Assembly (NCBI RefSeq): GCF_028372415.1
Contig: NC_092877.1
Location: 248,863,010-248,927,009 of the forward strand
Length of the DNA: 64,000 nt
Source: Notamacropus eugenii
Taxonomy: Eukaryota > Chordata > Mammalia > Diprotodontia > Macropodidae
Reading direction: 5' to 3'
Under the pieces are notes generated by a model, which was not told where the DNA came from, did not search any database, and saw only the letters and a list, made by a program, of their open reading frames with translations. Within the stretch, counting starts at the first letter, position 1; every line of letters starts with the position of its first letter. The translations under genes and the position numbers were made by a program. Of this stretch, positions 49,188 to 59,437 are shown piece after piece.

Positions 49188-52100
49188 CTACCAGAAAAAA
49201 CTCTCACACACTGTGGTTGTTGCTGTGCATACAGTTCTCCTGGTTCTGCTCCTTTCACTCAGCATCAGGTCATATAAGTCCTTCCAGGCCTCTCTGAAGT
49301 CTTCTTGTTCATCATTTCTTATGGCACAATAGTACTCCATTACATTCATATACCATAATTTATTCAGCCATTCCCCAATTGATGGACATCCCCTTGACTT
49401 CCAGTTTTTGGCAACTACATAGAGTGCTGCTATAAATATTTTTGTACATGTGGGACCCTTTCCCATTTTGATGATCTCTTGGGGATATAGTCCTAGTAGC
49501 GATATTGCTGGGTCAAAGGGTATGCACATTTTTGTAGCGCTTTGGGCATAGTTCCAAATTGCTCTCCAGAATGGTTGGATGTGCTCACAGCTCCAACAAC
49601 AATGAATTAGTGTTCCAACTCTCCCACATCCTCTCCAGCATTTATCATTTTCTTGTTCTGTCATGTTTGCCAATCTTATAGGTGTGATGTGGTACCTCAG
49701 AGTTGTTTTGATTTGCATCTCTCTAACCAATAGTGATTTAGAGCATTTTTTCATATGATTATAGATAGCTTTAATTTCTTCCTCTGAAAATTGCCTGTTC
49801 ATATCCTTTTGACCATTTATCAATTGGGGAATGACTTGTATGATTATACATTTGGGTCAGTTCTCTATATATTCTAGAAATGAGGCCTTTATCCCCGAGC
49901 TTAGCTGTAAAAATTTTTTCCCAATTTACTACATCCCTCCGGATTTTGGTTGCATTGGGTTTGGTTGTGCAAAAACTTCTCAGTTTAATGTACTCAAAGT
50001 TATCCATTTTGCATTTCATAATGCATTCTATCTCTCCTTTAGTAAAGAATTCTTCCCTTCTCCATAGATCTGATAAATACACTATTCCTTGCTTCTCCAG
50101 TTTGTTCATGGTATCAATCTTTATACCTAAATCATGTACCCATTTGGACTTTATTCTTGTGTACGGTGTCAGGTATGGGTCTATGCCTAATTTCCGCCAC
50201 ACTGTTATCCAGTTTTCCCAGCAATTTTTGTCAAACAATGGGTTCTTATCCCAGAAGCTGGGGTCCTTGGGTTTATCAAACAGAAGGTTGCTATATTCCT
50301 TGCCTACTGCATCTTGAGTGCCAAGTCTCTTCCACTTGTCTACCTCTCTGTTTCTTAGCCAATACCAAGTGGTTTTGATAATTGCTGCTTTATAGTACAG
50401 TTTAAGGTCTGGTAGCGCTAGGCCACCTTCCCAAGCATTTCTTTTCATTAGTCCCTTTGATATTCTGGACCTTTTGTTTTTCCAAATGAATTTTGATATT
50501 ATTTTATCCAGCTCTAGAAAGTAATTGTCTCATAGTTTAATTGGTATGGCACTAAATAAGTATATTAATTTGGGTAGAATTGTCATTTTTATTATATTAG
50601 CACGGCCTACCCATGAGCAACTAATGTTTTTCCACTTACTTAAATCTGAGTTTATTTGTGCAAAAAGTGTCTTGTAATTGTGTTCATATAGTCCCTGGGT
50701 TTGTTTTGGCACGTAGACTCCTAAGTATTTTATACTGTCTACCCTAACTTTAAATGGGATTTCTCTTTCTATCTCTTGCTGTTGAACTTTGTTGCTAATA
50801 TATAGGAATGCAGAGGATTTGTGTGGGTTTATTTTGTACCCTGCAACTTTGCCAAAGTTGTTTATTAATTCAAGTAATTTTTTACTTGAATCTCTGGGAT
50901 TCTCTAGGTAAATCATCATATCATCTGCAAAGAGTGATAACTTAGTTTCTTCTTTGGCTATTCTAATTCCTTGAATATCTTTATCTTGTCTTATTGCTAC
51001 AGCTAACATTTCTAGTACCATATTGAATAATAGTGGTGATAATGGACAACCTTGTTTCACCCCTGATCTTATTGGGAATGCATCTAGCTTATCCCCATTG
51101 CATATAATGCTTGCTGAAGGTTTTAGATAGATACTGCTTATTATTTTATGGAAAGTTCCCTTTATTCCTATGTTCTCCAATGTTTTTAGTAGGAATGGAT
51201 GTTGTATTTTGTCAAAAGCTTTTTCTGCATCTATTGAGATAATCATGTGGTTTTTGTTAGCTTTGTTGTTGATGTGATCGATAATGCTAATAGTTTTCCT
51301 AATATTGAACCAGCCCTGTAGTCCTGGTATGAATCCTACCTGATCATAATGTATTAATCTCGTGATAAGATGCTGTATTCGTTTTGCTAAAATCTTATTT
51401 AAAATTTTTGCATCTATATTGATTAGGGAAATTGTTCTATAATTTTCTTTCTCTGTTTTGTCTCTTCCTGGTTTGGGTATCAAAACCATATTTGTATCAT
51501 AGAAAGAATTTGGGAGGACTCCTTCTTCCCCAATTTTCAAGAATAGTGTATGTAGTATTGGAATTAACTGTTCTTTAAATGTTTGATAGAATTCACTTGT
51601 GAATCCATCTGGCCCTGGAGATTTTTTCCTAGGGAGTTCATTGATGGCTTGTTCAATTTCTTTTTCTGAGATGGGGTTGTTTAAGTATTCGACTTCCTCT
51701 TCTGTTAATCTGGGCAATTTGTATTTTTTAAAATATTCATCCATCTCGTTTAGATTGTCGAATTTGTGGGCATAAAGTTGGGCAAAGTAGTTTCTAATTA
51801 TTGTTTTAATTTCCTCCTCATTGGAGGTGAGTTCACCCCTTTCATTTTTAATGTTAGTAATTTGGTTTTTTTCTTTCTTTTTTTTGATCAGATTAACCAA
51901 AGGTTTATCAATTTTATTAGTTTTTTCATAAAACCAACTATTGGTTTTATTTATTAATTCAATAGTTTTCTTTATTTTAATTTTATTAATCTCTCCTTTG
52001 GTTTTCAGTATTTCTAATTTGGTATTTACTTGGGGATTTTCAATTTGTTCTTTTTCTAGCTTTTTCAACTGCAAGCCTAAGTCATTGATCTCCTCTTTCT

Positions 52101-53040
52101 CTATTTTATTTATGTAAGCATTCAGAGATATAAAACTTCCCCTAATAACTGCTTTTGCAGTGTCCCATAAGTTTTGGTACGTTGTCTCACTATTGTCATT
52201 CTCTTGAATGAAGTTGTTGATTGTTTCTATGATTTCTTCTTTAACCCAATCCTTCTTTAGAATTAGATTATTTAGTTTCCAATTGATTTTTGGTTTCTCT
52301 TTCCATGGCCTTTTATTACATGTAATTTTTAATGCATTATGATCTGAAAAGGATGCATTGATTATCTCTACCTTTCTGCACTGGATTGTGAGATTTTTAT
52401 GTCCTAGTACATGGTCAATATTTGTAAATGTTCCATGCACCGCTGAGAAAAAGGTATATTTCTTTCTATTCCCATTTAATTTTCTCCAAAGATCTATCAT
52501 GTCTACCTTATCCAGAGTTTTATTTACCTCCTTAACCTCTTTCTTGTTTATTTTAAGGTTGGATTTATCGAGTTCAGAGAGGGGGAGGTTGAGGTCCCCC
52601 ACTAGTATAGTTTTGCTATCAATTTCTTCCTTCAACTCCCCCAACCTCTCCTCTAAGAATCTGGATGCTATACCACTTGGAGCATACATGTTTAGTAATG
52701 ATATTGCTTCATTGTCTATGGTGCCTTTTAGTAGGATATAGTTTCCATCCTTATCCCTTTTGATTAGATCTATTTCTGCTTTTGCTTTGTCTGAGATTAG
52801 GATTGCTACTCCTGCCTTTCTTACATGAGCTGAAGCACAATATATTCTGCTCCATCCTTTGACCTTTATCCTATGTGTATCCCCCCGTTTCAAATGTGTT
52901 TCTTGTAAGCAGCATATTGTTGGATTATGGCTTTTAATCCATTCTGCTATCCGTCTCCGTTTTATGGAAGAGTTCATCCCATTCACATTCACAGTTATGA
53001 TTACAATCTGTGTATTTCCCTCCACCCTCTTTCCCACCAT
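49188..53040 (-). pseudogene. L1-D ORF2 (endonuclease/reverse transcriptase), two lesions
   Basis: ATG at 53038-53040 (MVGKRVEG); an in-frame TTG 13 codons upstream extends the open frame to 53079 but is not the family start. Expected length 1,283 residues (human ORF2p 1,275). Endonuclease residues by human alignment: N18, E47, D149, N151, D209, D233 and H234 (TVNVNG, CCLQETH, GDLNLP, IDHVLG, SDHNAL). The RT active site [12 protein letters not shown] lies near residue 700. The C-terminal Cys/His motif CWRGCG...LIHCCWSC is present. Lesions: an in-frame TGA at 50532-50530, where L1-A has a Ser codon, and one extra A at about 49807-49810. Otherwise open throughout. Confidence 0.96.
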
Positions 53041-53605
53041 TTGTGCTTTTAACTCTCCTGTCTCCCTTCCCCTCCTCAATAGTATTCACTTTTCTCCCCC
53101 TCCTCCTGCAGCCTTACCCTCCTTCTTTTAGCCCCCCTCCCTTTTAGTCCCCTTTACTCTTATTGCTTCTTTCCTCCCTTTTAGCCACCCTCCCCTTTCT
53201 TCCCCCTTCCCCTCCTACTACCTATAGAGCTAGTTAGGATTATCTGCTTAAGGTTATTGTTCCCTCCTTTGAACAAATCAGATGAGAGTACCTCTCAAAC
53301 AATGCTCATCTCCCTCCCCTCCTTCCCTCTACTATGGTTTTGTACTTCTTCCTGTGATATAATTTGCCATTTTCTGCTTCCCCCTTTCCACACCTCCTAT
53401 TACATTCCCTTCTCATACTTAAATCATATTTTTGCCATGACATCATTTACTTTATGCCCGTCCCCTCTACATATATCCCTTTTATCATAATAGCTGCACA
53501 GTTCTCAAGATTAACAGGTATCATCTTCCCTTACAGGGAAGTAAACAGATTGCCCTAATTGAGTTGCAAGTTTTTGTTTTTGTTTTTTCCCCTCTGTTTA
53601 CCTTT
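53041..53605 (-). other. L1-D inter-ORF spacer, purine-rich on the minus strand
   Basis: 565 bp, the same length as in L1-A. The ORF2-proximal half (about 53045-53225) is nearly all C/T on the plus strand, with many CCC/CCCC runs. Confidence 0.88.
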
Positions 53606-54787
53606 TTATGATTCTCTGGAGACCTGCATTTGAAGATCAAATTGTCTATTGAGTTCTGGTGTTTTGGTCAGGAAGCTCTGGAAATCCCTTATTTCGTTGA
53701 ATGACTTTCTCCTTGCCTGAAATGTTATGCTGAACTTTGCTGGGTAGTTGATCCTCGGTTGGAGTCCCAACTTCTTTGCCTTACGGAATATTGGGTTCCA
53801 ATTCTTTCGATCTTTTAATGTAGAAGCTGCAAGGTCCTGTGTGATCCTGACTGTGTGACCTTGATATTTAAATTGTTTCTTTCTGGCTGCCTGTAGTATT
53901 TTCTCCTTCACTTGATACCTCTGGAATTTGGCAACTATATTTCTTGGGGTTTTGAGTTTGGGATCCCTTTCCGGTGGGGAACGGTGGATTCTCTCGATGA
54001 CTATTTTGCCCTCTGAGTCTAGTACTTCTGGGCAGTTTTCCTTGATGATTTCCTGGAAGATATTGTCCAGACTCTTTTCTTCATCATGGGTTTCTGGCAG
54101 GCCAATAATTCTTAGATTTTCTCTCCTGGATCTATTTTCCAGGTCAGTTGTTTTTCCAATTAAATATTTTAGATTTTCTTCTATCTTTTCATTCTTTAGA
54201 TTTTGTTTGACTGATTCTTGTTGCCTCATTGAGTCATTAGTTTCTATTTGCCCAATTCTAATCTTCATCGTATTGTTTTCTTCAGTTAGCTTTCGCATCT
54301 CCTTTTCCATCTGGCCAATTTTTCCCTTTAAGGAGCTATTTTCTCCATTTAATTTTTGTACTTCTTTTTCCATTCGACCAATTTTCCCAGTTAGGTTTTG
54401 GGTTTCCTTTTCCATCTGATCAATTTTCCCTATTAGGTTTTGAGTTTCCTTTTCCGTTTGATTAACTCTTCCTTTTAGGGAATTATTCTCTCCAGTTAAT
54501 TTTTGAACTTCCTTTTCCATTTCTTCAATTTTCTTTTTCAGATTGCTGTTCTCATCAGTGAATTCTTTTTTTATGGTTTTAAAATCATTGGCCAGTTTTT
54601 CTTTTATATCCTTCTTCAGACGTTCCAGGTAATCTAGTTGTGCTTGGGAGAAATTCATAGTCCCATCTGAGGTTTCAGATGGAAGTACAGTCTCAGCTCT
54701 GACCTCTTTGGTGTTTGTGTTTTGGTCCTTATCCCCATAGAAAGATTCTATGGTTTTTTCACTTTTCGTCTGCTTTTTCCGATTCAT
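53606..54787 (-). CDS. L1 ORF1 protein (RNA-binding nucleic-acid chaperone), intact
   Basis: A 393-codon frame starting MNRKKQTKSEKTIESFYGDK, the same length as in L1-A. It has an N-terminal tail, a coiled coil with the same pattern of 14- and 21-residue repeats (KLTGENNSLKGRVNQ, NLIGKIDQMEKETQ, NLTGKIGRMEKEVQ, KLNGENSSLKGKIGQ, KLTEENNTMKIRIGQ), an RRM-like domain (RENLRIIGLPETHDEEK) and the basic C-terminal domain (KKQFKYQGHTVRITQDLAAS). It would coat L1 RNA as trimers. It shares about nine of every ten residues with the L1-A protein. This is a mobile-element gene. Confidence 0.96.
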   Translation of the reverse strand: MNRKKQTKSEKTIESFYGDKDQNTNTKEVRAETVLPSETSDGTMNFSQAQLDYLERLKKDIKEKLANDFKTIKKEFTDENSNLKKKIEEMEKEVQKLTGENNSLKGRVNQTEKETQNLIGKIDQMEKETQNLTGKIGRMEKEVQKLNGENSSLKGKIGQMEKEMRKLTEENNTMKIRIGQIETNDSMRQQESVKQNLKNEKIEENLKYLIGKTTDLENRSRRENLRIIGLPETHDEEKSLDNIFQEIIKENCPEVLDSEGKIVIERIHRSPPERDPKLKTPRNIVAKFQRYQVKEKILQAARKKQFKYQGHTVRITQDLAASTLKDRKNWNPIFRKAKKLGLQPRINYPAKFSITFQARRKSFNEIRDFQSFLTKTPELNRQFDLQMQVSRES

Positions 54788-55712
54788 GATGTTGGCTGAG
54801 TGTTGTAGCTTTTGGTTCTTTCAGTCAGAAGATACAGATCTTTTAAGTTGAGTTGATGTTTGTCTAGGCTAAAAGCAGGCTTTTTTTTGTTGTTGTTGTT
54901 TCCCAGATCAACCCTGGGTTTAGCTTGATAGGTGTGTGGGAGGTGTGGTCTCGTCTCAGGATATCTCCTCAGCTGGCCTGAGGCAAAGGCAAGGTCAGGG
55001 GATGGTGATCCCAGCTTCCCTATTGTCTTCCCTTTTCCCCTGGAGGGCTGGGGCACGCCTAGATGCTAATGAGTGTTCCCGCCCCTCCTGGGGCTCGTCT
55101 CCCGGGCTGAGGCTTGCTTGGGTCTCAGTGGGAATTTTTCTCTGCCCTGGGTCGTCTGTCCCTCCAGATAGCCTCCACCACGGTAGGAAGAATCCCCCTT
55201 TGCCACCTCTCCAGCCTCTGGTGTTATGAGACCACCCGCCCCCTTCTGCTGCTCCCACTGATCCAGGATCAATCTGGGGAAGAATTTTATGGTTCCCTCA
55301 CGGTCATCGGGGGGGAGGGGAGAGCACTTACTGATCACTCCAGCATCCCACCTTCTGGATGTTCAAGTAGTGACCCACTGAAGTCCCGTCTTTAGGCTGA
55401 AGATTTCAAAGGCTGTTGCGCTGATATCGTTGGCTCGGCCTGGCTTATCTCCTGCTCCGCTGGTCTCGCCCGCCACTCTCGGGCCCCTCGGGTCGCCTCC
55501 GCCCTGCCACGCCGACCACGCTGCTCTGTGCGCCGGGTTCTTACCCCCGCGGAACAGATCCCTCCCGTGGACCTTCCAATCCAGCCTGGGCTCTGAATCT
55601 GTCAAAGTCCGTCTCCCACTGGATTCTACACCTCCAAAGTCTGGTCAGACTCTCCCCCCAGATATATCCAGAGGAGTTTTTCCAGGAGCTTAGGTGAGTC
55701 ATTGCTTTCACT

Positions 55713-55723
55713 CCGCCATATTG
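55713..55723 (+). promoter_or_regulatory. YY1 consensus site at the L1-D 5' end
   Basis: ccgccatattg fits CCGCCATnTTG exactly. It sits about 13 bp inside the element, where human L1 has its YY1 site. Confidence 0.5.
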
Positions 55724-55751
55724 GCTCCACCCCCTCACTTTAAATATTATT

Positions 55752-57412
55752 GAAGAGCATGTGTTTGTTTGTTTTTTCCTTTCTGTTTCCCTTTTTATGC
55801 TTCTCATGAGTCTTGTAATTGAAAATCTAATTTTCTATTTAGTTCTAGTCTTGTCATCAGGAAAGTGTGAATGTTTCCTGTATCTTTGAATGTTTATCTT
55901 TTCCCCTCAAAGATTATGTTCAGTTTTGCTAGTAGTTCATTCTTGGTTGTAATCCAAGCTCCATTGCCTTCTGGAATATCTTGGTCCAAGTCCTCTCATC
56001 CTTTAGTATAGAAGCTGCTAAGTCCTGAGTAATCTTGACTCTGACTGTTTAATATATGAATTGTTTCTTTCTAGTAGCTTGCAGCATTTCTTCTTTGAGC
56101 CGATATCTCTGGAATTTGTCTACAAGATACCTTGGAATTTTCATTTTGGGATCTCTTTCAGGAGGTAATCAGTGGATGGTTTTCTATTTCTTTCAACTAT
56201 ATGACCTATTGGTTCAGGATATCAGGACAATTTTGCTCGATAATTTCTTAAAAGTTGCTGTCCTGGCTATTTATTTTTAACCATGACCTTCAGGTACACC
56301 AACAATTCTTTTATTATATCTTCTGAATCCATTTTCCCAGATCAGTTGCTTTTCCAATGAGACATTTTATATTTTCTACTTTTTTTGTTCTTTTGATTTT
56401 GTTGAACTGATTCTTGATGTCTCATGGAATCATTGGCTTTCATTTACCCAGTTCTAATTTTTAAGAAATTATTTTCTTCATTTACCTTTTGCACTTCCAT
56501 TTGACCAATTCTACTTTAAAGAATTTTTTCTTCAGTGATTTTTCCTTCTATTGGGCAATTCCACTTTTTAATGAGTTATTTTCTTCAGTCAGGTATTTTA
56601 CTTAATTTTGCAAACTGTGGACTCTTTTTTTTCATAATTTTCCTGTATAATTCTCATTTGTTTTCTATTTTTTTTTCCTCATCTCTTACTTGATTTTTAA
56701 GATACTTTGCTGAGCTCTTCCAAGAGGACATTTTGGGCTAATAGCCAGTTCATGTTCCTCCTTGAGTCTTCACATGTGGGCATTTTAACAGTACTGTTTT
56801 ATAATGAGTTTGTGCTTTGCTTTTCCTTGTCACCGTAATGGCTTCCTATGATTAGGTTCTCTCCTATTTCTTACTCATTTTTACAGGGTTTTCTGTGATT
56901 TTCAAAGTTGAGCTTTGCTTCTGGGGCAAAGAGGCCATTAGCCTAAGCCTCTTATGCTTGGGTTAGGAATCTGGTCACTGACTTTCTCTACTTAGGCCTT
57001 GGGTTCTTGTTGCTTTCCCACTACACTTGGGGTGGGAAGATCTAGTATCCCCTGGTGTATGTCTAGATTCTAGGCTGGCAATTTGCCTTCTATCCTGTAG
57101 ATCTCTTTGCTGGTCTACTGAGCCAAAACCGACGTCCCTCAGTTGTGAATCTGTGTGAAGACTAAGAATCTCTAATTTGCTTGACCAGACACCATATGCA
57201 CTGGGCTGAATTTCACTATTACCCAAGTGAAACAGAACTTTCTTGAAGTGCTTCTAAGTTATCATAAGCTGGAAATTTGTTTCACTCCATCTTTTTGTGT
57301 GTTCTATCACTCCAGAATCCATTTAGAAACTTTATTTATTTTTTTTTCCGGGATGGAAACTGGGAAGAAGTCAGACAAATTCCTGGCTATTCTATGCCTT
57401 CTTGGTTCCTTT
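55752..57412 (-). mobile_element. Old L1 (L1-C), ORF1 and 5' UTR part
   Basis: Resumes L1-C after the L1-D insertion. It holds the end of ORF1 near 55798, a decayed ORF1 up to about 56800 (for example the counterpart of the LRIIGLPE coding block near 56290) and a 5' UTR. The UTR ends at about 57412 in a degraded version of the usual '...ccatcttggctcc' head. No long frame remains. Confidence 0.8.
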
Positions 57413-59424
57413 AATTGCACTTGTTACTAATGTTAAGGTCTTAGCAGTCTTTTCCCCTATGACTTACCTCAGAATATCAATGATTAGGATTAAAGATAAA
57501 GTCCCCTACTCTATATACAACTCCTTATTCCCTCATGCCAATCCATTTTATTGATATTCCTCTAACACCCATAGCCATCTTTTCCTGATCTTTATATTTT
57601 ATCTCTGGCACCTCTGCTATATTGTTTGAAAATCTGGCCTTTACATTCAGTCTTTCCTTTCCCTTTAGAAATTACTTCATATTTGCATTATGGGTTTTAT
57701 TTTTACGTATATAAATATTTCTTTCCTAAAACAATACTGAACTGTTTGAGAGGATATCATTTTGTTGTTGTACAGCAGCTAGCACAGAATCTGAAGATGC
57801 TTATTGAATTTATTGACATTGACCAGAATGCCAAAGGGGGACTTTCAAAGAATCAAAGACATTAATTGGTTTTGATAAGAAAGATTTCCTAAAAATAAAA
57901 GCCCTTCCAAATGATGGCCATAGTCTTTCTTAAGAGGCAGTAGTGGAAAAGGACATCTTGTAAGTAGGAAATATCTCCAAATTATGTTTTTACCAGCTAA
58001 TTTAATTCTTATAATAGTTGGGTAGTTGAAGAGGTGTCCTGGGTCCCTTTTTTTTCCTTTCACTTATTGACGTCCAAACTATTCATATGTTTCTCCAAAA
58101 TGTGATCACTTTTAAGGACGATCTAGCAAGGAACATCATTATTCCACATAGTGGGAATTGTTACTCTCAGACACTGAAATGTGTCTGTGTTCCCATAAAT
58201 TTGAATATTATCCTGTTCTACTATTGATCACGTCCTCTTATAAGTCGGGCATCAGATATTACTCTGAAGTTACTGGTGGAATTCTTCATTTTTTCCTGAC
58301 ATTGTGAAGAGGGAAATGGAGAACTAAGGCTGTTCTCTCTGTGTGTCTGGCCATAAGATCAGCCCATCCTTTTCTAATCATATATGGCTTTAATGGTAAC
58401 TTTTATTCAAAATTCTTCCTTGCAATGTGCAGGTTTTGTATATATAAAATTCAATTCCCTTTCCTATTGTCCTTAAATGATATTCAATTTCAGATATTTA
58501 GAAATTCTTGTCTTTCTAAGCCACCAGCTATATGACAAACCAATACAATATTTTATTTGATATTAGAAAGGTGGTCCTTTTATTTTTCCCTAGGAGAAGT
58601 TTGGTGTCATTTAGTTTTTATTTCATTTCTGAAATTAATCTTCTCACCTCTTTCTGTTGAATTCTGGAGTTATTCTGTTCATCTTTACTGCATATAAAAG
58701 AAATATGAAAAGACAGATATAGATAAGCACATATATTCACATATGAATGATACACATACCCAAAAGAAAATATATTAATAATTTATGGATCATGTTTGCC
58801 TATTTGAATCATGTGAGAATCATATAAATTAATCATGCATACTTACAGTTGATTAATGCATTACACATAAAAACATACATTATCATGTACACATGTACAA
58901 ACATACATGATTACATTTATACACAAACATCTATACATATGTGCAAACAGAAATAAATATGTCTGTATATATTTTATATGAAAAACTGAGGCTATATATC
59001 TACATATATGAATTTACACACATACATATAACATAAATATAAATGTGTATATATAGTATATGTGTATATATGCATGTGTGTATATATGTATGTGTGTATG
59101 TGTATACATGTTGCATTTGTATATGCATGCATATACACACATGCGTAGATATATACTTTCTTAGCTTAAAATTTTACTAAGACATTGGAATGCCCTGTAC
59201 ATAAATTGTATAAATCATATGGAGTCTACTCTGTATGTTGGAGGCTTATTTCTGTTTATGTGCTTTGCTTTTCCCTTCCTCCATATTGCCTTGATGCATC
59301 ATTATGCCTTAAAGACTTTTGATGGTTCAACCAGTCCAGAAAAGACTTAATGACTCAAGTCTTTGTTTCCAAGGATACATTTTCTTAAGTAATTGCTATT
59401 TTTGCTGCAACTACTCCTATTGAT
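57413..59424. other. Mostly unassigned AT-rich sequence
   Basis: About 57735-57825 ('ctgtttgagaggatatcatt', 'gctagcacagaatctgaag') resembles an L2/MIR 3' end. About 58720-59150 is alternating CA/TA-rich simple sequence. The last 45 bases are triplet-rich and belong to the tract split by the next element. Confidence 0.45.
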
Positions 59425-59437
59425 TCTACTACAATGG

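Larger units (their letters stand above)
48803..55736 (-). mobile_element. Nearly intact full-length L1 LINE (L1-D), with exact 15-bp target duplication
   Basis: About 6.93 kb. The identical flanks actttaaatattatt lie at 48788-48802 and 55737-55751. On the minus strand: 5' UTR 55736-54788, intact ORF1 54787-53606, a 565-bp spacer, ORF2 53040-49188 with only two lesions, and a 385-bp 3' UTR ending in an A-rich tail (T-rich at 48803-48837). It landed inside the spacer of the older L1-C. The exact target duplication and few lesions mark it as the youngest element seen here. Confidence 0.97.

Noticed and set aside
50530-53079. An 849-codon open frame, the longest in the window, as a possible host gene
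   Set aside because: It contains the full L1 endonuclease and RT motifs and sits in a flanked 6.9-kb L1. It is ORF2 of a retrotransposon.
53928-54419. A 163-codon frame antisense to ORF1
   Set aside because: It is a shadow of the intact ORF1 coding repeats on the other strand, and a similar shadow occurs in L1-A (13165-13551).
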